From Salvia splendens (lineage: Eukaryota; Streptophyta; Magnoliopsida; Lamiales; Lamiaceae), in contig NW_024598553.1 in assembly GCF_004379255.2 (NCBI RefSeq), positions 45,340 to 109,339 of the forward strand: DNA of 64,000 bases, read 5' to 3'. The translations under genes and the position numbers were made by a program. Of this stretch, positions 32,621-51,827 are shown one piece after another; positions within the stretch are counted from its first letter, which is position 1; each line of letters begins with the position of its first letter. The notes under the pieces were generated by a model, which worked only from the letters and a program-made list of their open reading frames with translations, ran no database searches and was not told where the DNA came from.

Positions 32621-35277
32621 CATGTACATCTTCTTCAGAAAGTAGGTTTCGAGAAACAACGATCTCAAAATCATGAATATGTGATCAAAAAGTTCATCGA
32701 ATACATTTGTATAAAAACTTTTTTGGTATAGTAGAAATTACAATTCATAATTCTTTATACATATATGATATATTCATGTTTTATATACACACATTAGTAG
32801 TTACTTTTATAATAACATAAATTAATTGTTTCTCTCACATCAATAGGCACTGGTTAACTTATTTTTAATTTAAATATTAGTTATTCACTTTGAAACCTTT
32901 TATTATCTTGATAGCAGAATATATCATAATTTATCGAACAAATATCAGTTTAATTTAATAAAGTCATGTATTAAACTATTAAAGTCATAAAATATAAATA
33001 ATTTTAATTTTAAAATGTTCTCTTTATTTTTTTAAAAAAATCTATTGTTTAATTCATTTCATTATCATCAACATCGATTTAATTTTGGTGTACCGACGCC
33101 AACATTATATTTATTACAATAATCGTATTTATATCTAGTTTTTAGAATGTACTCCGTATCCTTCTAGGGGGTAGAATTATATTTTTATAATTAAATAATA
33201 GTAATATATTAATGTTCGAGTAGCACTACTGTCTATTGGTCGCGAAAACTAAAATTTAACTATAGCATAGATAACATTAAAACTCAAATATATTTAAAAA
33301 TTTCATCAAGGATATGCAATAAGAATAAGAATACATACTGTAATTCATAACACATACTCCATCCGTTCCATGTTAATATAGACATTTCTTTTCGGCACTG
33401 AGTTTAAGAATATTGTGTTAAGTGGATGGTAAAAAAATGTAAGAGAGATAAAGAGAGAATAACGTAATAAATGATTATTTTTTGCCAAAAATAGAAATGA
33501 CTCAATTATATTGAAACTTTCCAAAATAGAAAAATTACTCTATTAACATGGAACAAAGAAAGTACTATGTTTTAAGTATAAAGTGAACTACAATCTGATC
33601 CGACAGAAATACATAACTAGGTTGCACATACATATTATTCATCTAAAAAATAAATATATAAATTTAAATAATAACGATTTCATCTATTTTCTTGTTATAA
33701 TGAAGCCTCTTAAAATAAATAAAACGTAAAGTATCAATAAAATTAGTTTTAGTTAAAAAATAAAACTACAAAATAGAAGTAGTTCATTAAATGATAGTAC
33801 CATTTAGTTCATTGTTACTTCGTTGTTAGTTCACTATGAGAAATTCAGATCTTAAAGGATCTAGTTCATTTTTAGATGTGTGATTCATTTTAAAATCTGA
33901 ATTTCCTATAATAAACTAAATGATATTATACTGACCTTATGTGTTCTCTTATAATGACCTATTTTATATAGTTTTGCGTTTTATATTTAAAAGGTGTTAT
34001 GCCTTTAACGTAACTCATAAATATTTAAATATTAATTTGGGTACAAATAGAATAAGATGCAATATAGATCATTAAAAAATAAGATAAATAAAACATACTA
34101 CAAAATAAAAAATTATATTATCTAAGAAATAAATATAATAAAATTGTAACATAATTATACCCTATTTAAGTTTAATTATTCCCACCAAATTATAATATAA
34201 ATAGCGATTAGAGTAGGAGTATTAGTGGGGACATTTATATATCAAGATTAATATTTCATTTAGGACTGCATATGAATATTTAAATTATTTAATCGATGGA
34301 GACTGATTAGGAATCGGCGATTTAGTAAGTAAATGATACGAGTATAATTAATAATTCAGCTAAGAAATGTCAAGATTGTAATATGTATTTAATTTGATGA
34401 GATTGATTTTATCGATGGAGTAGGAATAGGAGAATTTAGATATGAAGATTTAATTTGTTGAGATATTTAAATATCAATATTTAAAGAATAGACTAAGGAA
34501 AAAAAACTAAAGTGATCATATATGTTTATAGTTATAAATGTTTATAAAGGCCACTCCTACGCTTGCAGATACTAATAAATATTTGAAGGAGCAAAAGTGT
34601 GGAACTTTGAAAGATTAATCGATGGAGTAGAAATATTTAGATATAGAGATATTAATTTGGAGATTTATATTAAGAAAATGTTTCTTTTAGGATTTGAAAA
34701 TGTAAAAGGGGTAATTTAGTAAGTAAACAATATAATTATTAATAAAACCGGGTAATATAAAATCATTAAAAAATTAAGGGTATTATGTATGTAGAATTTG
34801 TGTATGTTTATCTTTTTCCAATTAACAAAAGTAATGAAATTAACATAAAAAATCGGATACAAAAAATGGCCCTTGAATCTCACCGAATTTGGAGGGGATT
34901 AGATTAATAGGAAAATTTCAAAATGTAATGATATAGACGCAACAATAATAAAGTAATAGAGTTGCAAATTTCTCAATTTTGCTTCATTACCTTAATTTGT
35001 AGTTTTGTTCTCTTATATAAATCTCCAAGAAGAAAGGTAAATGGAGAGGTATATTTTTATATTTTTTTCATTCACTAAACAATAAACAAGCTAGAAATTA
35101 TGGGTACTTTCCTAATCTAATTTTGCAAATTGAAAGTGTGAATGTGGATAAAGTAAAGTGCAAGAAATAAGACTATCTATCTATCACTTCACTAACTCCT
35201 CTTTCCTATTCCATTCTTATCTCTATCAGTAGTCAGTATCAACCCAAATGCTCAGCGTCTCTTCACTCATCTAAAAT
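32621..35277. other. AT-rich spacer and F2KP upstream region
   Basis: No gene is visible apart from the MITE at 33357-33562 and a short open stretch at 32621-32743 on the minus strand. The last 120 bases before 35278 are C/T-rich and probably the F2KP 5' leader. Confidence 0.55.
33357..33562. mobile_element. Stowaway-like MITE
   Basis: 206 bp between TA dinucleotides. The left end CTCCATCCGTTCCATGTTAA pairs with the right end (complement CTTTCTTTGTTCCATGTTAA). No coding capacity. Confidence 0.85.
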
Positions 35278-42891
<7,614 letters not shown>

Positions 42892-43552
42892 GAGCTTGCA
42901 AAACTTGACATCATTGCATAGTAAGCTTCCATTCGTTAAATACTAATGTTACTCACTGTAAAAAACTGATACAAGGGAAACACAAATAATGCTAGGTCAG
43001 GTGAAAGTTACTCAGCATGACCAGAATTTTATGGCTACTGTAACCTCAATGCCTGAAATCTGTTCTTGATCCGAAGGGGTCGAAAATAATGACCAATCGC
43101 CCGCCGTCTTGTCTCCGTCTCCGATTTGTTTGTGCACTATGTGTTAGGAGTCCAGCGGTGTCACAGGAGTTGTGATTTGAGCTCTGCTCCTCACATTATG
43201 ATCTCTATTATTATATGATAAAAATAAATAGTCCAAATCAATTTCCTAACAAGTAAAAGTCCTTTCCTTTCCTTTTTTGAGTGTAGTATGTAACATACAT
43301 TTTACTTTCTGGGAATAACATGGTGGGTTCGGCCTAATCATTTTCTAAACTGCTATAGATATATTAAACTCATAAAAAAATGTTTTATAGGAGTAATTAC
43401 ATGATTTCATTAATTGATGTGTTGGATCGGCTAAGGATCAACCCATACCATTAAAATCATGGGCTTTGCCTGCGATCTAATCTGTAATGTTTATTAGATT
43501 GGTATTTTCTTCTTTCCTGGAGCATTCTTTTATGGGAGATATATACTGGAGT
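42892..43552. other. F2KP 3' flank
   Basis: Probable 3' UTR to about 43260, then AT-rich spacer. No gene seen. Confidence 0.5.
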
Positions 43553-44092
43553 TGTTGGCAATTGAAACATAAAAATAAATACAATAATATCTCACATCGG
43601 TATACACAAAGAACTTAATCCACTATATAAGTCTCATGGGCCTCTCCTCTTATCACCAATTAGTTTTAAGATGGAACTCATGGATTTTTATCATGGTATC
43701 AGAGCGGGTCGCCGACTGTGGGTCATATTTAACTGACCCAGCAGTATATCTGGGCTGAAACCGAAAAAAAATGACTGACCCAACAGTATAATTAGGCTGA
43801 AAAATTGGGCCAGTGGTCCAACCGATCGAAAAAAAAAATTGGGCCGATTGTCCAATCGATCATAAAAAAGTCCAACCCTTCACCTTGAAGGGTTTGAGGG
43901 AGGGTGTTGGTAATTGAAACATAAAAATAAATATAATAATATCACACATCGGTGTACACAAAGAGCTTAATTGGTTTTAAGATAAGTCTCATGGGCCTCT
44001 CCTCTTATCACCAATTGGTTTTAAGATAAGTCTCATGGGCCTCTCCTCTTATCACCAATTGGTTTTAAGATGGAACCCATTGATTTCTATCA
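43553..44092 (+). mobile_element. TRIM (terminal-repeat retrotransposon in miniature)
   Basis: 540 bp flanked by GGAGT (43548-43552 and 44093-44097). LTRs TGTTGG...ATCA at 43553-43693 (141 bp) and 43905-44092 (188 bp). The first is followed by TGGTATCAGAGC (43694-43705), complementary to initiator-Met tRNA. The purine tract GGGTTTGAGGGAGGG (43890-43904) stands against the second LTR. The ~200-bp interior has no gene. The second LTR is longer because a 47-bp segment containing AAGTCTCATGGGCCTCTCCT is repeated in tandem. It must use proteins of another retrotransposon. Confidence 0.93.
43694..43705 (+). promoter_or_regulatory. TRIM primer-binding site, initiator-Met tRNA
   Basis: TGGTATCAGAGC immediately after the 5' LTR is the classic plant primer site for initiator methionine tRNA. 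Confidence 0.92.
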
Positions 44093-44503
44093 GGAGTAAA
44101 TGAAAAAATTTATACTCTTTTCATAGCGTAACTTAATTATAAATTTATTGTTAGAAAATGTGGTAAAAGAGGGAGAAATGTTACCACACTAGAAAAAAGG
44201 AATTCAATTTGTATAAGAGAAATTATCTATGCTATAAAAAGAATGAAAATGAGTGAAAAAAATATACTCCATTTTCTAAAACCCAAACGGCCGAATGTGC
44301 TCATGTGGTTATGAATTTATAATGTCGATATCACATTTGAAAAAAAATCTAATCAAACTATAAAACTCAATTCAATGATCGAGATCCAAAGTATAATACA
44401 CCGTTCAATTGGTTAAGAACTTCAAGAGTTATGATACATAAATTACGTAGTTTTTGCAATATCTTTTTGACTTTATAAGTACTAGTTTTTGGTTCTACTA
44501 TAA

Positions 44504-45857
44504 GGGCCTGTTCATGTTCCCTGAAATGCCCAGATATTGGGCTAATTAATGGACTTTGGGGGTGTTCAAGGTTCTTGTTGAAGCCTACTAAAGCCCGGTG
44601 CTATTTATCGGGCCGGCACTGTTCAGTGCTGTTATCTTTTGAAACCATTTCAGAAGCAGGAGATGGTAAATCATTTCCGGTCTCGAAATTCGGATCAAGT
44701 TATGAGTGTAATTGACTCCTTTGCCCCTGAAATGTTTCAAACAAACACAGGCGTGATGCCCTTCTCCCCCCTTGTACAAAAATCATATGCAACCCTAGAT
44801 CTTCACTACACGGTCTCATATATCGTCGGTGCTTTGGAGGTGGCGTGGTGAAGTTTTCCAGCTCCGACAATTCCCCTATTAACCCCAGGTATTCGCTTGT
44901 TGATTTTCATGGCAATTTGCTTATACTAATCGGCCAGTGGATTCTTCCTGTGCGTAAAGTTGAAGCATCAGGAAAGCTAAAAGGAGAAGGCTAGAGTTCG
45001 TAATCGTGCTCCTCATCTTGTCTCTGGTAACCTCAGGTTAGCAGCAGTTAATCAACATAAATTGTTAAATTTGGTAGATATTGCGCAATGTTTACTGTTT
45101 TTGACGGTATTGGTGGTCTTACGCTTGTCGTTCGGGCTAATACCGCCGCCCACCTTGTTTAGATCTCTAATTTCAGGCGTTTAAAGTCGTTTATGTAACT
45201 TTGAGTGTCAATAAAATTTGATATCACAAAAAATAGCCGATTATTTGCTCATCCATTGGTATTTAGTTAAGGCCAGTATTCGGATCTGTCAAATGAGTCC
45301 TCATGCTACCAAATCAGCGCATTTATGTTTGTTGCTCGAGGACATTATGCTCCTTTATCGTGAAGAAACCACTACATTGTTACGTCGCTACATCCGTGCC
45401 CGATGTAGACGTGAGAGGCGTCAGATTGTAGAGGACGCGCGGCGACACAGCGTGCTCAACAAGATACCGGCACAGTTGAAGTACTTAGACCGGTTAAACA
45501 TTGGAGAGCATCGTACATACCTTGCCCGTGCGGGTGACCAGCCTGCATCTTGCTGTTTGGCTTCCTGGGTCTGACGAAGCTCGTCTCCTTACTTTCACCA
45601 AATAAGGCTTGCAAGTGTAGAGCTTGCCGCCAAAGTAATTTGGGTGGCGGGCAAAGTCAAATGGAAAGGGCAGAGTAGGTAATGCATATATTGGGAACTA
45701 AAAAAAATTGATTGCCCAAATTTAGAACCCCTATTTCCGGAAGCACCCAAGCATCTTGAACACATTGAAGTCAAGGCTTAAAAACGTGATTGCACAGTAT
45801 CAAAACCGGATCAGATATAATTGAGCATATTTCATGTCGGCCAACTTGAACAGGCCC
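44504..45857 (+). mobile_element. Decayed PIF/Harbinger-type element
   Basis: 1354 bp, flanked by TAA (44501-44503, 45858-45860). Ends GGGCCTGTTCATGTTCCC and the reverse complement GGGCCTGTTCAAGTTGGCC. The interior holds a short fragment resembling the start of a PIF transposase (next entry). Confidence 0.75.
45218..45574 (+). pseudogene. PIF-type transposase fragment
   Basis: Open stretch with RARCRRERRQIVEDARRHSV and LNKIPAQLKYLDRLN, resembling the region before the catalytic domain of plant PIF transposases (typically ...IPAQ...DRL). No catalytic DDE blocks follow. Similarity is from memory and moderate. Confidence 0.45.
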
Positions 45858-47473
45858 TAAGAGTATTAAATAGGTGTGCTTATTTTTCCGTTAACTTTTT
45901 GACTTTGTAATGGTATGACTTTTATGTCAATTATTTATTTCATGATTATACTGCTCGTGTCCCTTAAAATTAAATAATCCTTATAAAAAACTTATGTGTT
46001 TTAATACCCAATTGATTAAGTAGAAGATATAAGAAAGAAAATAGTTGAAATACTCATAGTTACAAGTGTGGCTCACATTAAGTAGTGTTTAGTTATGGTT
46101 AGTGATGGATCGAGTGGTATAAGTTATCAATAATGTATAGTGGTAATGTAATGTAAACAAATTTTCAAGATAAAGCAGGCTAATTTTTTTAGATAGATCA
46201 AAATGTAAAAATGGAATTATTTAGAGGACATATGGAATAATTAACAAGTGGAGTGATTGGTAGCTTCAGTTAATATTTGAAATGATTAGTTGATTAACCA
46301 ACCAATGAATTGACCTAAACCTCTAAACATAACCAAATCGATTAGCCAATCGGTTAGTCGTATTAACTAATCATTTAGTCGCAAATAACCTTAATAAAGT
46401 TTTAAATCTAATTTTATATCGAGGACATTAGATAATTTTTTTACAAGTGAACACATAATTCATTGTCATAATGGGTGACGGGTTGAGAAATAGATTTTGT
46501 AAATTCTAGTAATATTCATTATTAAAAAAATGCAAAGTGATGCATTTGGAGTTTAGAATGAAAAATTTCCTAGGCTAGAAGTTTGAGTTGGAAGAAAACA
46601 GTTAACTCGATTAAAATAAATTATAATTGTGATCTTAATTTTGTATTTATAAAATGAATAATATGGAATTGGATTCATGTATTTGGAAAAGCTATTAATG
46701 AGAATATTACAACAAATTAATGTAGTGTTATTTTATAAAGTAGTAATAACTTGTTTTAGATCGATTGTTCACTTATTCAATTATAACGGGAGATCAAATT
46801 TTTTTATTAACTATTAATCGGAATCGAACCAAAATAAAAGATATTGATCACTGGTTAATCAATAACAGACTTTAATCAATTGGTTCCCACTATAAAAAAA
46901 TTTATTGTTTAAGGAGATAAAATTGAGACGCAATTACTTGCATTGGAATTTTTTTAAAATTACAATTATTCAGGACGCAAAAGAAATTGTTCCTAAATTA
47001 AGGATAAATTGACTTAATTATTTACTTTTTAAAGACGCTTTCATTTGTGTTCTTTAATTATAGTTGAAACATTAACAATAAAGATATTTTTTGAAGCATT
47101 GCTAATATATTTAGAAACATAAATAAACATCTTTAATTACATTCAAAATATCTATAACAATTTTTTGTTGTAGTGTTAGTTTAAATAACGCGATGCCCAT
47201 CCTTATTAAATGACAAAAAAGTTTTTTGCAGAAAATTAGTTCCCTACCAAACCATCCATCAAAGTTTGCATAAATTTAGTGGACGTCTTAAATTTTCATA
47301 TAACAATATTTTGTATTTTGTGGAGTGCTGCTTAACAAATTTGTGATGCTCTGTCTGATCAAATACCTAATTTTTAACGTCGCACTCCATATCGTACACG
47401 TTACTATTACTGCTTCTGTCCCCTCTCAATACTATAAACTATTTCTCTTTTAATCTCTTCCTAAAAAGTAGTA
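45858..47473. other. AT-rich spacer
   Basis: About 1.6 kb with no gene, no RNA gene and no element ends that I could pair. Confidence 0.5.
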
Positions 47474-47723
47474 CTCCCTCCGTTTCACCATTGTTGAGGC
47501 GAAACTTTTCGGCACGGAGTTTAAGAAAGGGTTGTTGAGTGTATTGAATAAATAGATAAAATAAGTAAGAGAGAGAAAAAAGTGGATATAATAAAGTAGA
47601 AAGTGAATAAGTAGAGAGAGTAAAGTAAGAAAGAGAAAATAATTACTATATATGGAAATGACTCAACTATGAAGAAACTTCATGAAATGGAAAAATGACT
47701 CAACTATGAAGAAACGGAGGGAG
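47474..47723. mobile_element. Stowaway-like MITE
   Basis: 250 bp between TA dinucleotides; ends CTCCCTCCGTTTCACC and AAACGGAGGGAG. The right end carries a duplicated ACTCAACTATGAAGAAAC segment. Confidence 0.88.
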
Positions 47724-48030
47724 TAGTACTACTACTACATATGGGCCTCAGTCTCCATTAACATTATTTCTACTGTTATTTCTCTACCTCTCTCTTATAC
47801 TTTAATAATTACTCATAAAGTTTTATGCTTAACTACATGTTCATACTATATGTCAAATCAATTAACTAAAGAAAAGTCAATAAAGAAAACATAAAAGAAT
47901 AATAAAACTATACGTTGTACCCTTTATAGAATAATTAGTACATTCATCAACCTCTATGTTACCGTGTACTACCCCCGTTCCGCATTAGGAGTCACATTTA
48001 TTTTTCTGCACTCGTTTTAACAGAATGATA

Positions 48031-48276
48031 CTCCCTCCGTTCCAAGTTACTTAAGACATTTCTTTTAGGCACGTGATTTAAGAAAGTTGTGTTTAATGAG
48101 TTAAATAAAGTAAAATAAAGTAGAATGATGAATAAAATAAGAGAGACGGGAGAGAATAAAGTAAAAAAAAATATGTGTGACTAGATGTTTTGTTTTTAGC
48201 CAAAAAGAGAAATGACTCAAGTAACTTGTGACAAACCAAAATGAAATACGATTCAAGTAACGAGGGACAGAGGGAG
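48031..48276. mobile_element. Stowaway-like MITE
   Basis: 246 bp between TA dinucleotides; ends CTCCCTCCGTTCCAAGTTAC and GTAACGAGGGACAGAGGGAG. It appears to be inserted in a lone older MITE arm at about 47969-48030 (CCCCGTTCCGCATTAGGAG). Confidence 0.87.
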
Positions 48277-48285
48277 TAATAAATA

Positions 48286-48500
48286 CTATCTACGTCCCAT
48301 AATAAGAGTCACATTTAGTGTGAGCACGGATTTTAAGAAATATAAAGAATAGTTAGTTGAAAAAGTTCGTGGAATATAATATCCACTTTTTCAGATTGGT
48401 TTTATATTAGAATGTGTGTGAAATGAGTTAGTGGAATGTGAGACATACTTACTATTTATGGTAAAAGTGAAATGTGACTCTTATTATGAGACAGAGGTAG
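48286..48500. mobile_element. Stowaway-like MITE
   Basis: 215 bp between TA dinucleotides; ends CTATCTACGTCCCATAATAA and the complement of TTATTATGAGACAGAGGTAG. It starts only nine bases after the preceding MITE. Confidence 0.83.
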
Positions 48501-49055
48501 TAGTTAAAGTGGAAAAAATGATGAGTAATAAAGATGGTAATAAATGTAAAGAAAACTTTTCTCTACATTATTATCTCTTACTTTACTATTTCTCCACTTT
48601 AACTACTCCCTCCGTCCCAGATAATTCGTCCCAGTATTCCATTTTGGTCCGTCCCACATAATTTGTCTCACTTCAAACTTTCCATATTTGGCAACAAATT
48701 ACTCCACTTCATTTCTCACTTTCGGCTACCCACATTCCACCATTTACTCATCAACTTCATTTCATCTCCTTCTTCATTTACTCCACACAACCTCCACCGA
48801 TTCCCCTTCTTCCTCTTAATTGCTTCGTCGCCTGCCCCAATTACACCATTAAATCCACTTCATTTCTTCTCCTCATTCATTACTCCACACAAGGCTAGAT
48901 CTCCAACCGATTCCCCTTCTTCCTCCATAATCTCCATCTGAAAACCCTAGATCTACACCATTCCTCCACCATTTTCATCCGCCTCCACACAAATTCGAAC
49001 CCCTTCAGGTCCAAATACTGGACCTACGCCCTCTGAAAACCCTAGATCTACGGTG

Positions 49056-49463
49056 ATGGGTGATTATCCAGACTCTCCTCCTAGCATTTTAGCGGCCGAT
49101 CTGGCCGATGTCGTCGTCCCAGAGACGCCGGAGTATATGTGGGGTTCTACCTCCGCCATTGACGACTCTTTCATCGCCGGAACCCTAGCTGACACTGTTG
49201 TTCCCGAAACCCAACTGGAATCCTTCATTCCCGTTGATGTTTGGTCTTCTCAATCAGCCATCGATTACTTGGACTGTGGTTGCCCCTACTACGGGCCGCC
49301 ACCAATAGCCCCACGCTACAACCGTGTGCCACCACCAGCCACCCCCTCCTATGGTCCACAAGTCTCATCCGCCGATCTAGCTCAAGCCCCTCCCGTCGTG
49401 TATTCGGACTTTGAGAGACAGATGCTTGCCATATTGCTGCCTGGGTTTTTAGATTTAATCTAA
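49056..49463 (+). CDS. Unrecognised 135-aa frame inside mariner
   Basis: ATG 49056, opposite to the transposase. The protein is acidic and Pro-rich (MGDYPDSPPSILAADLADVV). It has an internal repeat: LADVVVPETPEYMWGSTSAI is echoed by LADTVVPETQ and WSSQSAIDYLD. A YGPPPIAPRYNRVPPPATPS proline stretch and a hydrophobic end (MLAILLPGFLDLI) follow. The preceding 270 bases are C/T-rich with two GAAAACCCTAGATCTAC motifs, like a plant 5' leader. I recognise no domain. It may be a captured host-gene start or an accessory mariner protein. Confidence 0.5.
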   Translation: MGDYPDSPPSILAADLADVVVPETPEYMWGSTSAIDDSFIAGTLADTVVPETQLESFIPVDVWSSQSAIDYLDCGCPYYGPPPIAPRYNRVPPPATPSYGPQVSSADLAQAPPVVYSDFERQMLAILLPGFLDLI

Positions 49464-49504
49464 ATATGTTGTCTTTCATTGTTGTTGTTTTTCCGATTGG
49501 GTAG

Positions 49505-49905
49505 GAGGTTGGGCTTTGTTGGTTTGGGTTAGAGGCTGTGGTTTTAGGTGGGTTGGAGGCTGTGGTTTGTTGGTATGGGTTGGAGGCTGTGGTTGTTTGT
49601 GTATGCTGGAGGCTGTGGAGTGATTTTGTGTTGGCTGTTGTGGTTGTTTGTGTATGCTGGAGGCTGTGGTTTGTTGGTATGGTTGGAGGCTGTGGTTGTT
49701 TGTGTATGCTGGAGGCTGTGGAGTGATTTTGTGTTGGCTGTTGTGGTTGTTTGTGTATGCTGGAGGCTGTGGTTTGTTGGTATGGGTTGGAGGCTGTGGT
49801 TGTTTGTGTATGCTGGAGGCTGTGGAGTGATTTTGTGTTGGCTGTTGTGGTTGTTTGTGTATGCTGGAGGCTGTGTTTTGATGTTGTGTTGGCTGCTGTG
49901 GTTTC
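49505..49905. repeat. Minisatellite of about 105-bp units inside mariner
   Basis: Three near-identical units begin at about 49572, 49678 and 49781, each built from GGAGGCTGTGGTTG, TTTGTGTATGCTGGAGG and GTGATTTTGTGTTGGCTG, with partial units on either side. Long frames on both strands here are by-products of the repeat. Confidence 0.9.
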
Positions 49906-49989
49906 ATTTGCTGATTGAATGTTGCTGTTAATTGTGTTGACCATACCCCTATGATGATTTGCAGTGTGTTGTTATTACAGATATGTGTT

Positions 49990-50260
49990 GATTATTAAGC
50001 CACCCCTTTACATGGTTAGGAGGCTTATTTGTGAGTTGATATAAACAGCAATATCTGAGGGAAATAAAAACCATACACTGACATTACAACAGCCACCCCT
50101 TTACATGGTTAGGAGGCAGTTTTGTTAGTTATGCAGCCTTAGAAGCCATCCCATACACATGTATGGTTTGGAGGTTGCCCTATGATGACAATGTTCTGAG
50201 GGATTAGGATTTTAGAAGCCACCCCTACACATGTAGGTTTGGAGGCTTTACAAAAGTGTA
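49990..50260. repeat. Dispersed imperfect repeats, AGCCACCCC...GGAGGC
   Basis: Four copies of a short hairpin-like motif (AGCCACCCCTTTACATGG to TTAGGAGGC) at about 49998, 50092, 50140 and 50214, the later two with CACATGTATGG cores. Possibly transposase-binding or transcript structure; function unknown. Confidence 0.65.
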
Positions 50261-50345
50261 CAAAAACCAGTTGATAGCATAAGTCACACCTAATCTTGAG
50301 GCTTCCACTTCCAACTGCCAAAAAATGCTTCCTAACTTACTGATC

Positions 50346-51827
50346 TCAGAAGCCTACGGCTCTACTAATACCTGAGATGTCATATGAGGTGATCTCATTA
50401 TTTTCAGGCTGTTGGAGGTATGCCACTGCAGCCTTCACTAAATGTTCTTCAACTTCCAATGTCTTTGGCAGTATCCCCAGCCTTGTCAACCTTTCTTTGT
50501 TAATGTGTGGGGTTTTGTAGCCATTCCCCCCTTCCTCCTTCAAAATCTCTGTTAAACATCCTTGAAGAGTCAGAAAAACCTTGTTCAGTGTTCCTGCACT
50601 AAGTTCATCAAAGGCTGCTTGCACATTAGCCACTAACTCATCCACTCCCCTAGCCAATTTGTCATCCTGTATAGACTGGATGGCCCTGAAAAATCCTAAA
50701 TCCAACACATTACAATCAGGAGAGTTAGCTGGTTGGCAAATTATATGGAATCTGAACCCATCTGTGTTTGCAATTGACTGAAATTCTGCATCATTATGCA
50801 TGATGTGAGGTCTGGCATTGTCTTGTTGGATGAATATCTCCTTGCTTATGTTATCTGGCCATTTAGCCTTGATTGCTGGTATGATCTGCATCATTATCTC
50901 AGTGTGTGAGGCCTGGAGTATGATTTGATACAGTTTGGAAAAAAAATTGATGCAAAAACAGTGTACCTTATGAATAAGGCATTCTCTCATTACATCCTTG
51001 TTCACTGATTGAATGGGCTTGGTCTCCAAGGTGCCTCTTGGTCTGTTCTTTGATTTTCTCATTGCTGGCTCTTGTCTTGTGAATGGAAAGATGGCTATTT
51101 TTCCATCAAATATGGCATCTCCACTTTGTCCAAAGTATGGTCTACACACTGCACACATAAACATCACCTTTGTGATGAACCTCTTTGACTTGCATGACCT
51201 ATATGGTTCTTCCTCATCTGGCAGCAGGTAGTATCTATCCGTAGTCTTTGTCATGAAAAACCATTTTTCATCTATATGCACTACGTTGTGCATTGTGTGG
51301 TATTTGAGCATACCATTGTTAACAACTGGCTGCACATGAGTGAGAGCCCATTTCATTCTTGATACCTTGTTTGCGGCTGTAAGCAGTGGCTTAACAGCAT
51401 TTGTGTGTGGCCTCAGAACTCCACATTTCACCATCCGGCCTACTGTGCTCTTACTTAAATCTAGCTTGAAAGCCATCTTGCGGATGGTAGATCTTTCAAG
51501 GACCGAAAGAGCTCTTACCCTGTTTTGATCTAGCTTAATTTCATCATTGCGCTTGAAGCCTTTAACACGATCTTTTATGCTCACAGGTTCACCACTTTGG
51601 ATTTGCTTGCTGGCCTCTGCCCAGATCCGATGGACTGTCTTCCTGCTCACTCCAAATTCCTTTGCTGTTTTGACAAAACCTCCATATGGTATTTTACCTA
51701 AACGGCTCACTTGTAGCATGCTTTGTGCTATCAGATTCTTGGTGTCCACTCCTATGATACGCTTGCCTTTATCTCCGGCAATGTCTCCGGCCGTGTCTCC
51801 GGCAGTTTCTCCAGCAGCAGAATCCAT
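50346..51827 (-). CDS. Mariner-like transposase, DD39D, intact
   Basis: 493 aa from ATG 51827 (MDSAAGETAGDTAGD); ten more residues upstream are open without an ATG. N-terminal helix-turn-helix part: GGFVKTAKEFGVSRKTVHRI and IRKMAFKLDLSKSTVGRMVK. Catalytic domain: first Asp in VVHIDEKWFFMT, second in FIQQDNARPH, third in NSPDCNVLDLGFF. I counted 39 residues between the second and third Asp, the plant DD39D signature. No stop or frameshift. An 81-nt GT-AG stretch (50966-50886) is in frame and may be an intron; splicing would remove 27 residues not expected in the family. Role: cut-and-paste transposition at TA sites. Confidence 0.94.
   Translation of the reverse strand: MDSAAGETAGDTAGDIAGDKGKRIIGVDTKNLIAQSMLQVSRLGKIPYGGFVKTAKEFGVSRKTVHRIWAEASKQIQSGEPVSIKDRVKGFKRNDEIKLDQNRVRALSVLERSTIRKMAFKLDLSKSTVGRMVKCGVLRPHTNAVKPLLTAANKVSRMKWALTHVQPVVNNGMLKYHTMHNVVHIDEKWFFMTKTTDRYYLLPDEEEPYRSCKSKRFITKVMFMCAVCRPYFGQSGDAIFDGKIAIFPFTRQEPAMRKSKNRPRGTLETKPIQSVNKDVMRECLIHKVHCFCINFFSKLYQIILQASHTEIMMQIIPAIKAKWPDNISKEIFIQQDNARPHIMHNDAEFQSIANTDGFRFHIICQPANSPDCNVLDLGFFRAIQSIQDDKLARGVDELVANVQAAFDELSAGTLNKVFLTLQGCLTEILKEEGGNGYKTPHINKERLTRLGILPKTLEVEEHLVKAAVAYLQQPENNEITSYDISGISRAVGF

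Noticed and set aside
44588..44851. Small coding frames on both strands
   Set aside because: No family resemblance; they sit in a decayed Harbinger element and are likely chance.
49225..49944. 239-residue Thr/Asn/Gln-rich minus-strand protein
   Set aside because: It is the back-translation of the 105-bp minisatellite; long frames appear on both strands because the unit has few stops.
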